In this document: one piece after another, positions 33,923 to 44,628 of the stretch
Layout: the number at the start of each line of letters is the position of its first letter
Position numbering within the stretch: position 1 is the first letter of the stretch
From: Eutypa lata
Taxonomy: Eukaryota; Ascomycota; Sordariomycetes; Xylariales; Diatrypaceae
DNA: 64,000 nucleotides
Direction of reading: 5' to 3'
Assembly (NCBI GenBank): GCA_022661535.1
Contig: JAKULF010000005.1
Coordinates: 3,348,001 to 3,412,000, forward strand
Translations under genes and position numbers: made by a program
The notes under the pieces: generated by a model
What the model was told of the DNA's origin: nothing
What the model saw: the letters and a program-made list of their open reading frames with translations, nothing else
Database searches by the model: none

Positions 33923-36039
33923 ATTGACAAGTAGCCTGACCTGTACATTCACTACTCCTTGGTGTAGGGTGTGGAAGGGTCTTTGTTGAGATGTTTTTAT
34001 TTAACTTTCTTCAGTATCTCCAGATGTTCTGTTGAAGAAGAGTGCTAAGGAGGGGGATATTAAGAGAAGCGGCTTTTACTTAGAGTAATGTTAGGGACAC
34101 CTTAGGTGATACGTACAGGTTAAAGGGACTATGGAAGGATAATGGGAAGCCATTTCCATATATGCCTAGTTGTAGGAAGGATCCCTAAGGGATCCATTCT
34201 GCCATTGTTTATAGATAGCTTTCCTGGACCCTTCGGCTCCTAGATTCTCTTTCCTCTTTAACTTGTTATTTCCAACCATCCCCTAGTGTTTGAGATTACG
34301 TGACACGTCTCCCTTTCCAGTCCGTAATAATGATTTTATACCTTACTTTTTACGCGAGGTACCCCCCGCGCCGGAGGGGACACAATAAGTGCCCGAGTTT
34401 TTATTATTACATAACTACTAGACTGCTAGCTCCGGCCCGCGGCCTCCGCTAGTTGTTAACTGGTTGTAATTAGGTTGTCAGGTTATCTGTAGGTCTGTAG
34501 ATTTGTAGGTTTGTAGGTTGCAGGTTGTAGGTCTGTAGGTATGGTGGAGGTGTTGATAACCTTTCCTAAGCTTTGACCATTTAGATGGTGAAGTTGTAGG
34601 TTTGTAGGTGGCTACTAGGTCTGTAGGTGGCTTGTAGCTTCGTAGGTGGCTAAGTGGTGGTGCATTGACGACTTAAAAAAGGGACTTTATGTAATCAACG
34701 AAAGATCGATGCAAAACTGTTCATAAAAGGTAATTCCTAATGCGGTAAAAGGTTTTCGACTTCGCTGTAGAAAAAGGGCGGCACAATAGCCCTCGTAAAA
34801 ACTCTGGCATAAAGCGATCGTTAAAAGCTAGATGTCACTTAAGTGTAAGTTCTTTAAGGATCAGCAAGGCTTGATACACCGGTGGTTGTTATAAGTAACC
34901 GATCTACAGATTCCTAGAAACACTTATCGCCTCCTATTGCATAGGGGGCAGTCACCCCTATATGTACCCTCTGGCAATATTTAAGTGAACATTCGCCAGT
35001 TAGAAGGTTGGAATATCCACTTGATAATGGGTTGCTAGATCAAGAAGCTTATCGCATGCCAGAATATTGTCTAAGCCTAGGTAACCATCATTCTTAATTT
35101 AATTAAAGAAATACTGTTGTCGCCACAGTCTCTTCCCATTGTCGATTGATTGTTTGGTTGAGGATTCTCATAATCAGTGGATAATTAGAACTTTACATTT
35201 CGCTGTGGTGTACATCTTACTATTTGATAAGAACATTCCGTTTATGCTAAGACTTCCACTGGTAATACAATCAACGAGAAACCTGTCAAACAGGGTTATT
35301 GGCGTTGTATGAATTGATAATCCAATGGCTACGAGGACTATCTTGGTCCGTTAACCGGTACTTTAGATTTATGCATTAATATCCCCTTAAAAGGTTGTAC
35401 CTCTCGTACTTGGTCCCAAATGCAAGACGGAACGGCCAATTGCTTAATTAATAATAGGGAGTCACGGCAACTTGCAGGGTTGGGATGGCATAGAGGATTC
35501 GGAGGTTCGTTCAGTTTCCCCACCCGGTTTTCCGTACCTGTGGCGTTCAGGCCGTTGGTGGAAAAGGCTACGCTAATGCATAACACATTGCGGAAGTCTG
35601 GTTCTGTAGCCCGTGTCTTAGAATTAGCAACACTATGTCCCCTGGCGTCTTCACCGGGATTCCGACGGCTAGGGACCAACATCGAATGTAACGGCCGAAA
35701 AAAACGCGAAGACGCGTCCCGCATCTTCGGGTCCTTTGCCTGACGTTTTAAAGTTCAGCTTATTACAAATGATGGGAGAGATTCGTCCTAGGTGATCCGT
35801 GGGGAACTCCGTAAGCAACGGCCATGAGTCAATGCAACGCACTGTTTCATCGGACGAGGGGTAACACCGCTTGTTTTCTTATGCCTCTCAACTGCCATAC
35901 ATGTATTCCTTCCATCACTTTAAATAGGTATAGATAACGCCATTAAATCTCTGTTTAAACTTAGGCGTACAAGTATCTCCTTAGATCTACGCATATCAAA
36001 CATTGTAGAAATTATCAGTTAAATCTTGGAGTATATATT
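33923..36039. other. Intergenic, 2.1 kb, with TGTAGGT array, palindrome and an unexplained open stretch
   Basis: Holds a perfect palindrome at 34179-34195 (8-bp arms, GGATCCCT), a degenerate TGTAGGT-rich array at 34485-34655, and a stretch at 35338-35743 that is open on both strands and less AT-rich than its surroundings. I recognise no protein in it and do not call a gene. Confidence 0.45.
34485..34655. repeat. Degenerate TGTAGGT tandem array
   Basis: Roughly 15 imperfect copies of TGTAGGT(C/T) and GTAGGTGG words in direct orientation, interrupted once by a non-repeat segment near 34540-34590. G-rich on the plus strand. It is outside genes and could be a decayed minisatellite or part of a transposon end. 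Confidence 0.7.
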
Positions 36040-36771
36040 ATGGCTACCAGCAATATCTCATTTGACGGTACGGTGAGACGGCTTTGTTGTCAGTATTCAC
36101 CAACTAACGCATCACAGACTACCAAGGCATCCAAAAGGCCCTTTTCGAGTGGGCGGATAGCTACGATAGCAAGAACTGGGACAGACTACGAAAATGCATT
36201 GCCCCAACTCTCAGGGTACGGCTGCCCATTACATCCATATCCCAGCGCTTCAAAAAGTCCGCCGAGGAGAGACATAGCTGACGCCTTTTGAGGAAACAAA
36301 CAGATTGACTACCGTTCGTTCCTGGACAAGCTGTGGGAGGCCATGCCGGCCGAGGAGTTCATCGCGATGATCTCGAGCGACGCGGTGCTCGGCAACCCGC
36401 TCCTGATGACGCAGCACTTCATCGGGGGCACGACGTACGAGCGGGTCTCGGACACCGAGATCGTCGGCTACCACCAGCTGCGGGTGCCGCACCAGCGCTA
36501 CACGGACGGGACGCGCTCCCAGGTCGCCGTCAAGGGCCACGCCCACAGCACCAACACCCACTGGTACCGCAAGGTCGGCGGCGTCTGGAAGTTCGCCGGC
36601 CTCAGCCCCGAGATCCGCTGGGGCGAGTACGACTTCGACAAGGTCTTCGCCGGCGGCCGCGACGAGTTCGGAGAGGAGCAGGCGGAGGCTCAGAGGGTCG
36701 CTGGCATCCCGGCCAATGCCGACGATATCGCCGGAAAAGTCACGAGGGGCGTTTCGGTGACGGCGGTGTGA
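36040..36771 (+). CDS. Scytalone dehydratase
   Basis: Three exons, 36040-36067, 36118-36215 and 36304-36771, give 197 aa, slightly longer than the classic 172-aa enzyme because of its tail. The sequence follows the NTF2-fold scytalone dehydratase throughout: [46 protein letters not shown] and [13 protein letters not shown]25, D26, Y45, H80, H105, S124 and N126 fall at a constant offset of five from the published rice-blast active-site set, so it should be catalytically competent. The known reaction dehydrates scytalone and vermelone in DHN-melanin synthesis. No polyketide synthase or hydroxynaphthalene reductase is present in the window. The third exon is much more GC-rich at third positions than exons 1-2. 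Confidence 0.93.
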
Positions 36772-37176
36772 TTGGTACATATGCTTTGCTTTGGCTTGCT
36801 GGCTCAATGCCGGCTGTTTGTAAATGATATTTGTTCAACGTAAGCTACTGGGATGAGCTCTGTATTGATGTCCTTTGCTTAATACCGCTACAATGCCTTT
36901 ACTGTCTCAACACCTAAATGATGCACCTGAATCTCGACTGCCCTACACCCGTCGAGTGTAGCTGATACGATATAAAAAGTGACACCCTTTATCTCTTCAT
37001 AAGTTCATAGGCTCAGTAAGACAATAGTCTAGTATATTTCCCTGCACAATTAAATATGAAAGGTCTTGTGGTGATGGTAAAAGCGTCTTGCCGGTATGAT
37101 TAACATACACATACCTAGGCATCCTTCATCACCTATTCCTGAGGAGGTAGTGACTGGCTAGGAGCGCCTTATTGGA

Positions 37177-37404
37177 ATGCTAGTAGAGGAATGGATATAC
37201 CAATCCGACTATATTGATGTCCCCTCATTAGTACGTGTACTTATCATCAAAGTGCATGATTCCATGGCAAACTCTTATCTATGTCATGGTGAGACCATGA
37301 CAAGGACGTGGGTGCTGTTTTATGGAATACACGAGAATGCTATGCGTGTCTTCTGCCGACAACACTTTCGCCCCTTTGGTTGGAATGATGGGCGAAATAT
37401 GTAA
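37177..37404 (+). mobile_element. Possible Ty3/gypsy integrase zinc-binding relic
   Basis: A 75-codon frame contains VPSLVRVLIIKVHDSMANS..CHGETMTRTW.LFY, which loosely follows the start of retrotransposon integrases (leading hydrophobic segment, HDS, the GHxG..T region and an aromatic FYW-like position). The usual second Cys pair is not visible. It is short, isolated and diverged, so it is either a decayed relic or coincidence. Confidence 0.3.
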
Positions 37405-37608
37405 TACCTAAAGTAGGTCAAGGGTCTTGTTTGTAAAACACGAAGCTCCCTAGTACTTTGCTACACTGTTGCTTTATGCCTATCGTCAACATACATTCAG
37501 CTTCCTTTCCACAAGATGATCGCCTTTAATTATTATATGACCCCACAAAGGTGTCTAGAGTCTTAGAGGTAGATAAGTCTAAGATAACCTCCTTTTTGGT
37601 CATTGCTT

Positions 37609-37830
37609 AGCGTTCCATCTCGTCGAGTTGGCCCACCAAGTCTTTATTTGCGGTATCTGCTGAGTGTTCTGGGGGGGTTTCTGGTTGGTCCGTGTCTGAG
37701 GAAGACGCCGAATTAGTCGTCTTCTTCCTTTCGCTCCTCTAAAGATTAGATGGGGTAAGTGGCTCAGACATCCTAGTGTGCTGAGCCGCGTCTTCACTGA
37801 CCTCAATCGGTCTTTGGAGGTGAAGTAGGG
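37609..37830 (-). pseudogene. Degenerate coding relic with in-frame stop, possible Gag-like end
   Basis: On the minus strand a frame beginning MSEPLTPSNL is interrupted by one TAG, then stays open for about 43 codons of a hydrophilic Ser/Thr/Asp-rich segment ending GQLDEMER and a stop. The bases upstream also contain TGA and TAG triplets that could be RIP-type changes of CGA or CAG. The composition resembles the start of a retrotransposon Gag, but the match is only by eye. Confidence 0.3.
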
Positions 37831-38612
37831 GCCGCCATCATCACGGAAGGCTTGTCCCGTAGGACTGAGATCTAATTATCGTGGGATTACGGCCTTGGTG
37901 TTTGGTGTCCACCTGTGTTGCAATGCCAAGGTTTATGGGTTTGTAAGTGATTCACGCTATTAACAGTTGCAGGCACACGGATGATGTCACGAGTTGACTG
38001 TGTAACGTGGATCGAGCCAATGAACAACATAGTTTTTAATGCTGGGGCTTACCTAGCCCTACAAAAGGGGCCATACGGCCTTAATACCTCAACTACTCCG
38101 ACTCAGAATTTCGCGTCAAGGTTACATAGACAGGCCCTGTAGATGCTATAAATTCCGGTCCGCAAAGGCAGGCTACGTACGCAAATGCAACACAGGGAAG
38201 GATTGCAGCGCAGTGGCCCCCACTGGAAGCCACCCATCAGCCATCACTGCCCCCAGGAGCATATGTACCTACGAGGCCAAGCTCATACATAACTGAACAA
38301 ATCAATTAAGTTATCCTATTTTACCCCTTTTTCGAGGCCTAGAAACTATCAGGCTACTTTACTATGCTTACCTATTTATAGAGCACGGCACAGCTCTATT
38401 TAGGTCGTAGACTCCTAGTGGTATGTAATATATACGTGATTGGTACTGTAACCTCACCTGACGGCTATGTGTGATCTTTCCTTCCTTTAACCTTAAGCTG
38501 GATCAAAATTTTGAATTGACATGATGATTTCAACTAAACCTAATAGCATGACCAACGCATCCGCTCTACCTTCTTCCAATCTCCGCTATCATATTCTAAT
38601 CGTAAATCCACA

Positions 38613-40667
38613 ATGCGCCTCATAAACGTCGAAACCTATGAGCTCGAGGACTTTATTGGCAGTCAAACTCCGGAGTACGCAATCCTCTCCCATCGGTGGG
38701 GTCCAGAGGAGGTCAGCTTCCAGGAGTGGCAGACTGGTCACGACAGAATCAAACACAAAACGGGCTATGGAAAAATCGACGGTGCTTGCAAAGAGGCGAT
38801 AGCTGGTGGCTACAAGTACCTATGGTGTGATACCAACTGTATCGACAAGTCTAGCTCTGCCGAGCTAAGCGAAGCTATCAACTCTATGTTTGCGTGGTAT
38901 CGAGATGCCCGTATATGCTATGTTTACCTTGACGATGTCGAGCTTAAAGGAGATCTCGAACGAGAGAAATTCGATACTTGTGCTCCGTCATTCCGAGAAA
39001 GTAAATGGTTTACTCGTGGCTGGACGCTTCAGGAGCTGCTCGCACCCAAGGAGCTTACGTTCTTTTCCAATGATTGGAAAAGGCTGGGGTCCAGGAAAAT
39101 GATCGCGTCAACTATATCCCAGATCACCCAGATCCCCAAAGATCAATTGGAGCAGTACCAACAAGATAAGACCTCCGTAGCGGCCCGTATGAGTTGGGCT
39201 GCTACTAGGCAAACCACTAGGCTAGAGGAGTGAGTGATTTTCGTAATTATCTTCCTCCCTTGGTAGTTGGTCCCAGTGTTTGAAGTTGCTTAAACGGCCA
39301 TGTTTGGGGGTCTTTACTCTCGAATAACTCACAAACCGCGTTATAATATCTATAAAGTGGTTACTGACTCACAAGGTTACAGTATGGCGTATTGCTTGCT
39401 TGGTATATTTGGGATCAGTATGCCTCTGCTATATGGTGAAGGAAAGAAAGCCTTTATAAGGCTACAGGAAGAGATTATTAAGTCGTCGGCTGACCCGAGT
39501 ATTCTCGTATGGGATCCAATCTCACCGGAGCCTCAATCTCGCGGCATGTCCTCTGGTCACCAGCCAACCGGCGCAATAAATCCAGCCAAGGAATGCTTAT
39601 CACCACTACTCGCTGAATCTCCGAAGTGCTTTCGGGGTTGTCGGGATGTCCTATTGTCTAAGGACACCAGTTCATTTGGAAATTCCAGCCTGACAGGCTA
39701 TGGCCTTTCCCTGGATTTGATTACGATGCGCAGCACTTTTCCTCAACTCGTTTTCGCGAACCTCGAATGCTACATTATACGCAATAAAAGGAAGCATGAT
39801 ATTTGGATAGCACTATATAGTGTTAGCAATCAGATATCTAACGCCTACGTCCGAGTACAAAGACCAGTTTCCAAGTTATTCCTAGCCGAATCACGAGCTT
39901 CCTTAGCAACCAAGCAGCGATTACTACAGAGAAGTTTCATTCTGTCCTATCCCACAGTCGGCGAGGATTGCGATTCGTTTTTTCTTTTATTTCTTAAGCA
40001 ATTGAGAACCCAAAACCACATTCTCTGTTTCCACCCAGCAAGATTTCCGAGTCCAAGGACGTTGAGGAATATTGGTTTAGCTAGGCAAAAGCTGGACCAG
40101 GTCAGAAACTGGGATGAAATCCCGAGCAGGGGATACTACCTGGAGAGCAGAGTATCCGACCTGGATATAAAAATGACATGGTGGGTAGAAAGGGGCACGA
40201 TCCACAATTTGATAGTTCTTAACAAGCGCCAAAGTGTACACAGACTATATGGGTTTCTAGTGTCGACCAAAAGGGAGCAATACCGACCCCGGATAGCTTT
40301 GGTCTTGGGCCTAAACACATCGACAATTTCATGGTACAGTACGCAAACCCGAGAGCTGCTCCGGAGACTTTTAGCACTACCACGAATTACCGTGAAGAAT
40401 CCTTGGTGCGTGGTAAGCCCCGAGAAAATGGATTGCATTATTTGGAAAGGGATAGAGGGTGGAGGCCTCTTTGGAGCTGTCGGACGTTTCATTAGCTCAT
40501 TACGCACACTCAACTCTCGAGAGAAGCGGATCCAAGGCCAAATGAACAGGTTACCTATCTCCATAGACATGCTTGGATTCTTCGAATGGTCCGTTGCAGG
40601 TGAGCGACAAGCTCATATAGCCTCCGTCATTGTCTTGGATGTGGTAGATATACCATTCTGGAGTTAG
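38613..40667 (+). CDS. HET-domain (heterokaryon incompatibility) protein
   Basis: Two exons, 38613-39229 and 39383-40667, joined over a 153-nt intron, give 633 aa. The first exon holds the whole HET domain: YAILSHRWG near the N-terminus, YLWCDTNCIDKSSSAELSEAINSM in the middle, and RGWTLQELLAPKELTFFSNDW. The join restores TRLEDMAYCLLGIF, followed by MPLLYGEGKKAFIRLQEEI, the standard end of this domain. The C-terminal 400 residues are unassigned and lack the NACHT/WD40 or ankyrin repeats of classical het genes. Such proteins can trigger non-self recognition and cell death when activated. It lies 1.8 kb beyond the scytalone dehydratase; a tie to the cluster is not indicated. Confidence 0.9.
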
Positions 40668-43600
40668 GTACACTGGGAAGAAGTGCTATCAGGCTGTTTT
40701 CATTATACAGAGCTTTTATATATATACGGTTGGCCACAGGGTTCACTGTGACTAAAACCCCTTTTTCATAGTATAGGACCACCCTAGCGACTCTTGTCTT
40801 TTTATTTAATTCTTTTTATTACTGCCTTAGCTTAACTGCTAATTTAATATTGATTATTAGCGAGGTCCTTATTCGCCCTTGCTTTCTCTTTGCTCGTTAA
40901 AGCTATGCTACGAAACATTGAACTAAGATAGGTTGGATTGCATGTATGTCGCAGCGGTCATCATCACTATTTATGTTATCCTCGTAGCCCTTGGTCTTAC
41001 GAGTCTGGACACTTAGCTGAAGGCTGCTTAGTTCCCTTTTAATAGGTTCCTGAACTGTCAACTTGTTTCGGGGCTCTATGCTTAACGCTTGACTCTCGGC
41101 TATGCCAAGTGCACCTCTAGTATATTAATCGTGAGGGGAATCTGTTGGTAGGGAAGCCTTAATATGTAAATTTCTTTGTTTTTATCCATTTTGTGTATGC
41201 TAGCTAAAGTGTAGGGTATACAAGTTATATTTCGAATTCCTACATATATAATGCGAGCTTTACTTCATCTTCTGAATCTTTAAGGGTAGGGCTAGTAATT
41301 TATTGTACGAGTTGAAGGTGGACGAGTGGTCAATCCCAATGCTGATGTAGTTCTGCTGACTTCTCGGAGGCAACCCCTGGCTATCATAGGTTGCTATGCT
41401 TTATTTCTCTTGCGCTTACGAGATTCTTCCCTTTCAGGGATTCTTTCTACCCTCTCTTATTTATTTTTGTTTTCTTATCTCTTGTGGGTTTCGTATTAAA
41501 TCCAGTGTATCTCGCGGAGTTGCCTGATTTCATGTGTCTTCGGATTTTGAACTTTGTCTGTTGACTTCCACACGGATTGACTAGCCATAAAGTTAACTCA
41601 GCATAATTAGTTTAGATCCGTGGTTCGCTCGAATCCAATAATGTTCATCGCACCCTCATACGCTTAGATGCGCCCGCAAACGTGACAGTCTTAAAAGTAA
41701 CAGTTAAGCTTCGGTAATGGGGGAAAATGAGGCTGACATTTGGTGGAGTATCTATATCAGCCAAGCCATGCATAAAGTACATAAGCTAACCTACAACCCC
41801 ACGCGGGATGGAAAGTCATTATGCATGCCTTGCATGCAAAGGAAGAGAAAAGAAAATCCAATCCAGTAGCAATACTCGTTCGTCGCTTGAATACGCGGTG
41901 GAAAGCCCGAACCCGCTAATGACCCCACATAGCGGTGTGGCTGTTGTGGGCAATCGCCGGATCCGGGCATTATTAGCAGAGTCGCGGCGCATATCGGAAT
42001 ATGGATCCTTTTCGGCATATGTATGTACGTACATTTGACGGGCCCCGGCCTGACGGGATTCCTTGGTGGTTTACATAACTGCATATGTAGTTTCTTTGCT
42101 GGAACTTGAGCTTGAACAGCGGGTCGGAATTTGCTTGTCTTGAAGCCAAGTTGTGATCGAATCTCTTGTTGAAAAGCTTTTTACTGAAAAGCTTTTCTCT
42201 CATTGCCGTCAGCCTCTCTCCGGTGAGATCGTTGCTTTGTGCCCAGAACGCCGAGAGCAATGGGACCGGGCCTAGGAACTGCCTAGACGGATGTATCGGC
42301 AGGGAATCGGCTTGTCTGTCTATATGATTGGTCTGATTAGTTTTTACTGTTTTTGCAACGATGCCCACTCAGCCGACAAAAGTGGGGGTACGTCGTGGAG
42401 TTCACATTCTGGGCTTGGACTATGGGTCGAACGACGTAATGGGTAGGGACTTTCTTGGGGGTTCTTGGGGTTTCTTGGAAGAGCCGCCAAGCGCCTAGAC
42501 AGCATGTGACCTAGGAGATCACGACTCAAGATGCAGTGGCTACATAGTACATTACTACTTCGTACAAACTTGCTTTTCAGGTTGTTGTGACTACCAACTG
42601 TAGCTATAAAGTTAAGAATAGATGGTGGCTGATTTGCCGTGCATCAAAAGAAAAAAATTAATCAATTAGGACTCAGGGGCATTCGAGATCTACTCGCCTT
42701 GATCTGATATTACCGTAGTATTCTCTTTGTAGCACTCGGCATTCTTGAACGAATATCGGGTCAGCTTACCTTTGATGTTGGCTGACGTCCAATAGCACTT
42801 GAGCTGACGGCCGAAAACGTCGGTAAAACTAGGGTCCTTGGCCTCCCATAGAAGAGCTCGCATAGTCACTACGAAGTATTCTCATTGTACTTTGGTGATC
42901 ATCACCCGGTAGACCTCCATACCTTATAGATTGGGTTAAGCAGATCTACCTACATATTTACCTACTTATACTTATACTTATACATATATGTATGCACATG
43001 CAGATCTGAGGACAGGACATATTCAACCCCCCAATCTTCTACCTAAGTTCTATTCGTCGTGACAAGGTAGGCAAAGCGGGAGTTCCCTCAGCTCGAAGGA
43101 TCTGCTCCAAAATACATGGGTAGCGAGAAGTTGAGTAGGGTACAAACACCCGGAGGGGATGGATGGAAAGCATATCGTATGATATGACATATGTAGTACA
43201 AAGCGCATAGGGCGCTTGCAACCTTTTTTCTGCTTGTTATGAAATCATTAGATTGGTTGTTCTAAGACCTGATCGATCATGGATAAGAGTATCTGATAGT
43301 CTCGATTTACACTACGTTCAATGCATCAATACCAATGGAGGCGGTCACACAGATAAATGCATATGTAGTGATGCATTGAAGATTGTTCTGGCCCTTTATC
43401 CAGGCGATCTCAGTCATGTGACATGACTACTCGGTAGACAGGGTAGGTAAGAATGGCGATTGCTGTTGTATTTTGCACGAGAACAACCAACGTTACTATT
43501 TTGAACATTGTAACCTGAAGTCTCAGAGAAACCCCTAGGAAGGAAGAACTCCGAAACTGATACCCTCCTTCAAGCATTCGATTCCGTTTTATCTTCTCAT

Positions 43601-44362
43601 ATGCAACTAATTATATGAAATCACTTTCCCCGCAGCGGTTTCTGGGGATCATCAAGTTCCGCACTACTATAGTACTTGCATGCAACTTACAAAGTGTGCA
43701 ATGCCCCAATTGTATAAAAATGTTAAGCAACACCTCAGATAACAACTTTGGATTGACGGTACTTTAACGGTACTTGGAAAGTTCCAAGCTGCCAACTAGC
43801 CCCGTCCCCCACTATGGGCATTCTCCTATCAGAACTGATGAATCGCCTCTCCGGTAGGGGTTCCTTGCCGCTTGTGCGCTAGAACACCCTATCTATGGCA
43901 CTAAAAAGATCCCTACACTTTATCGGACCCACAATCTCCTAAAATCTCATCATCAACGGTACCTCCGTTGGAGCCTTTAGACTGTTGTTGAGTCTAAGCT
44001 AATAAAATAAAAAGACTTTCTGGACTGTTGCTCGTCATCACAACCAGTTTACCTTTTCATTTACCTATTTATTAATACTCTGTACGGTTCCATAACCTAC
44101 CTAGGTACCAACATTACTTGTCCATTCCACTCGATTATATCCTTCGTCTGGTCCTGTAAAAGCGCCTTCACTCTTTTTAAAGTTTCCTCATTGATAAACA
44201 GTTGGGACAGTTCAGGTGTTACTTTCTTCCAGCTCATTGAGACACAGCGCACGAGGCGCGCGCAACTTGAAGTCTAAAATAATCCTCGTTTTTACCTGTC
44301 TTTCCTTTCCACGCCTCGACCGATCGTTCTGATGGGTCGACTGCTTTATCTTTAAACGAGTA

Positions 44363-44380
44363 CGCCAAATTCATTTGGCG
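44363..44380. promoter_or_regulatory. 18-bp perfect palindrome upstream of the antiporter
   Basis: CGCCAAAT TC ATTTGGCG: 8-bp arms with a 2-bp centre, 248 bp before the antiporter start and 17 bp before the upstream ORF. It could be a dimeric factor site in DNA or a hairpin in the leader RNA. Confidence 0.5.
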
Positions 44381-44397
44381 CAATACCATTTTTCTGA

Positions 44398-44538
44398 ATG
44401 CATCGGGAACTTAATTTGTCTGCTGCCGAATTTCCTGTTCGGGACGCTCTGGTCTCATCTGTATCTCGCAACCACGTCTTCCCGTTAGCCGAGGGTGTCT
44501 CAACATTTAGTCCTTCCCCCGACCAGCGACCCGGTTGA
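44398..44538 (+). CDS. Upstream ORF (46 aa) in the antiporter leader
   Basis: An ATG at 44398 opens 46 codons ending in TGA at 44536-44538, 90 nt before the antiporter ATG. It starts MHRELNLSAAEF and ends DQRPG. Being long, wholly upstream and non-overlapping, it could reduce or tune translation of the main frame, as uORFs do in other fungal stress genes. Whether it lies within the transcript is unknown. Confidence 0.4.
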   Translation: MHRELNLSAAEFPVRDALVSSVSRNHVFPLAEGVSTFSPSPDQRPG

Positions 44539-44628
44539 ACTCGTCGTAACCCCCCGTGCCCATTGATTCACGAATCTCCGGTTTGGCGGCCTTCCGACGC
44601 GGTCGGATAGGTCTTCTGGTAGTAAACA

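Larger units (their letters stand above)
36772..38612. other. Intergenic with retroelement-like relic
   Basis: No intact gene. Contains weak coding relics described separately (37177-37404 and 37609-37830). The rest is 3' flank of the scytalone dehydratase gene and 5' flank of the HET gene. Confidence 0.45.
40668..44628. other. Gene-poor interval, 4 kb
   Basis: No frame here has a recognisable domain or convincing splice structure. The frames around 41.8-42.5 kb overlap on both strands without domain content. Short CTACCTA/CCTAGGTA words occur near 42950 and 44095. The last 600 bp are the leader of the antiporter gene, with a palindrome and an upstream ORF listed separately. Confidence 0.5.

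Noticed and set aside
36333..36827. 164-codon plus-strand frame overlapping scytalone dehydratase
   Set aside because: GC-rich third exon leaves alternative frames open; the scytalone dehydratase frame has the conserved active site.
41618..41640. tRNA-like GGTTCG...GAATCC word
   Set aside because: No matching A box, acceptor stem or cloverleaf around it.
41791..42529. Several overlapping frames in the gene-poor interval
   Set aside because: Mutually overlapping on both strands, no domains, no consistent exon model.
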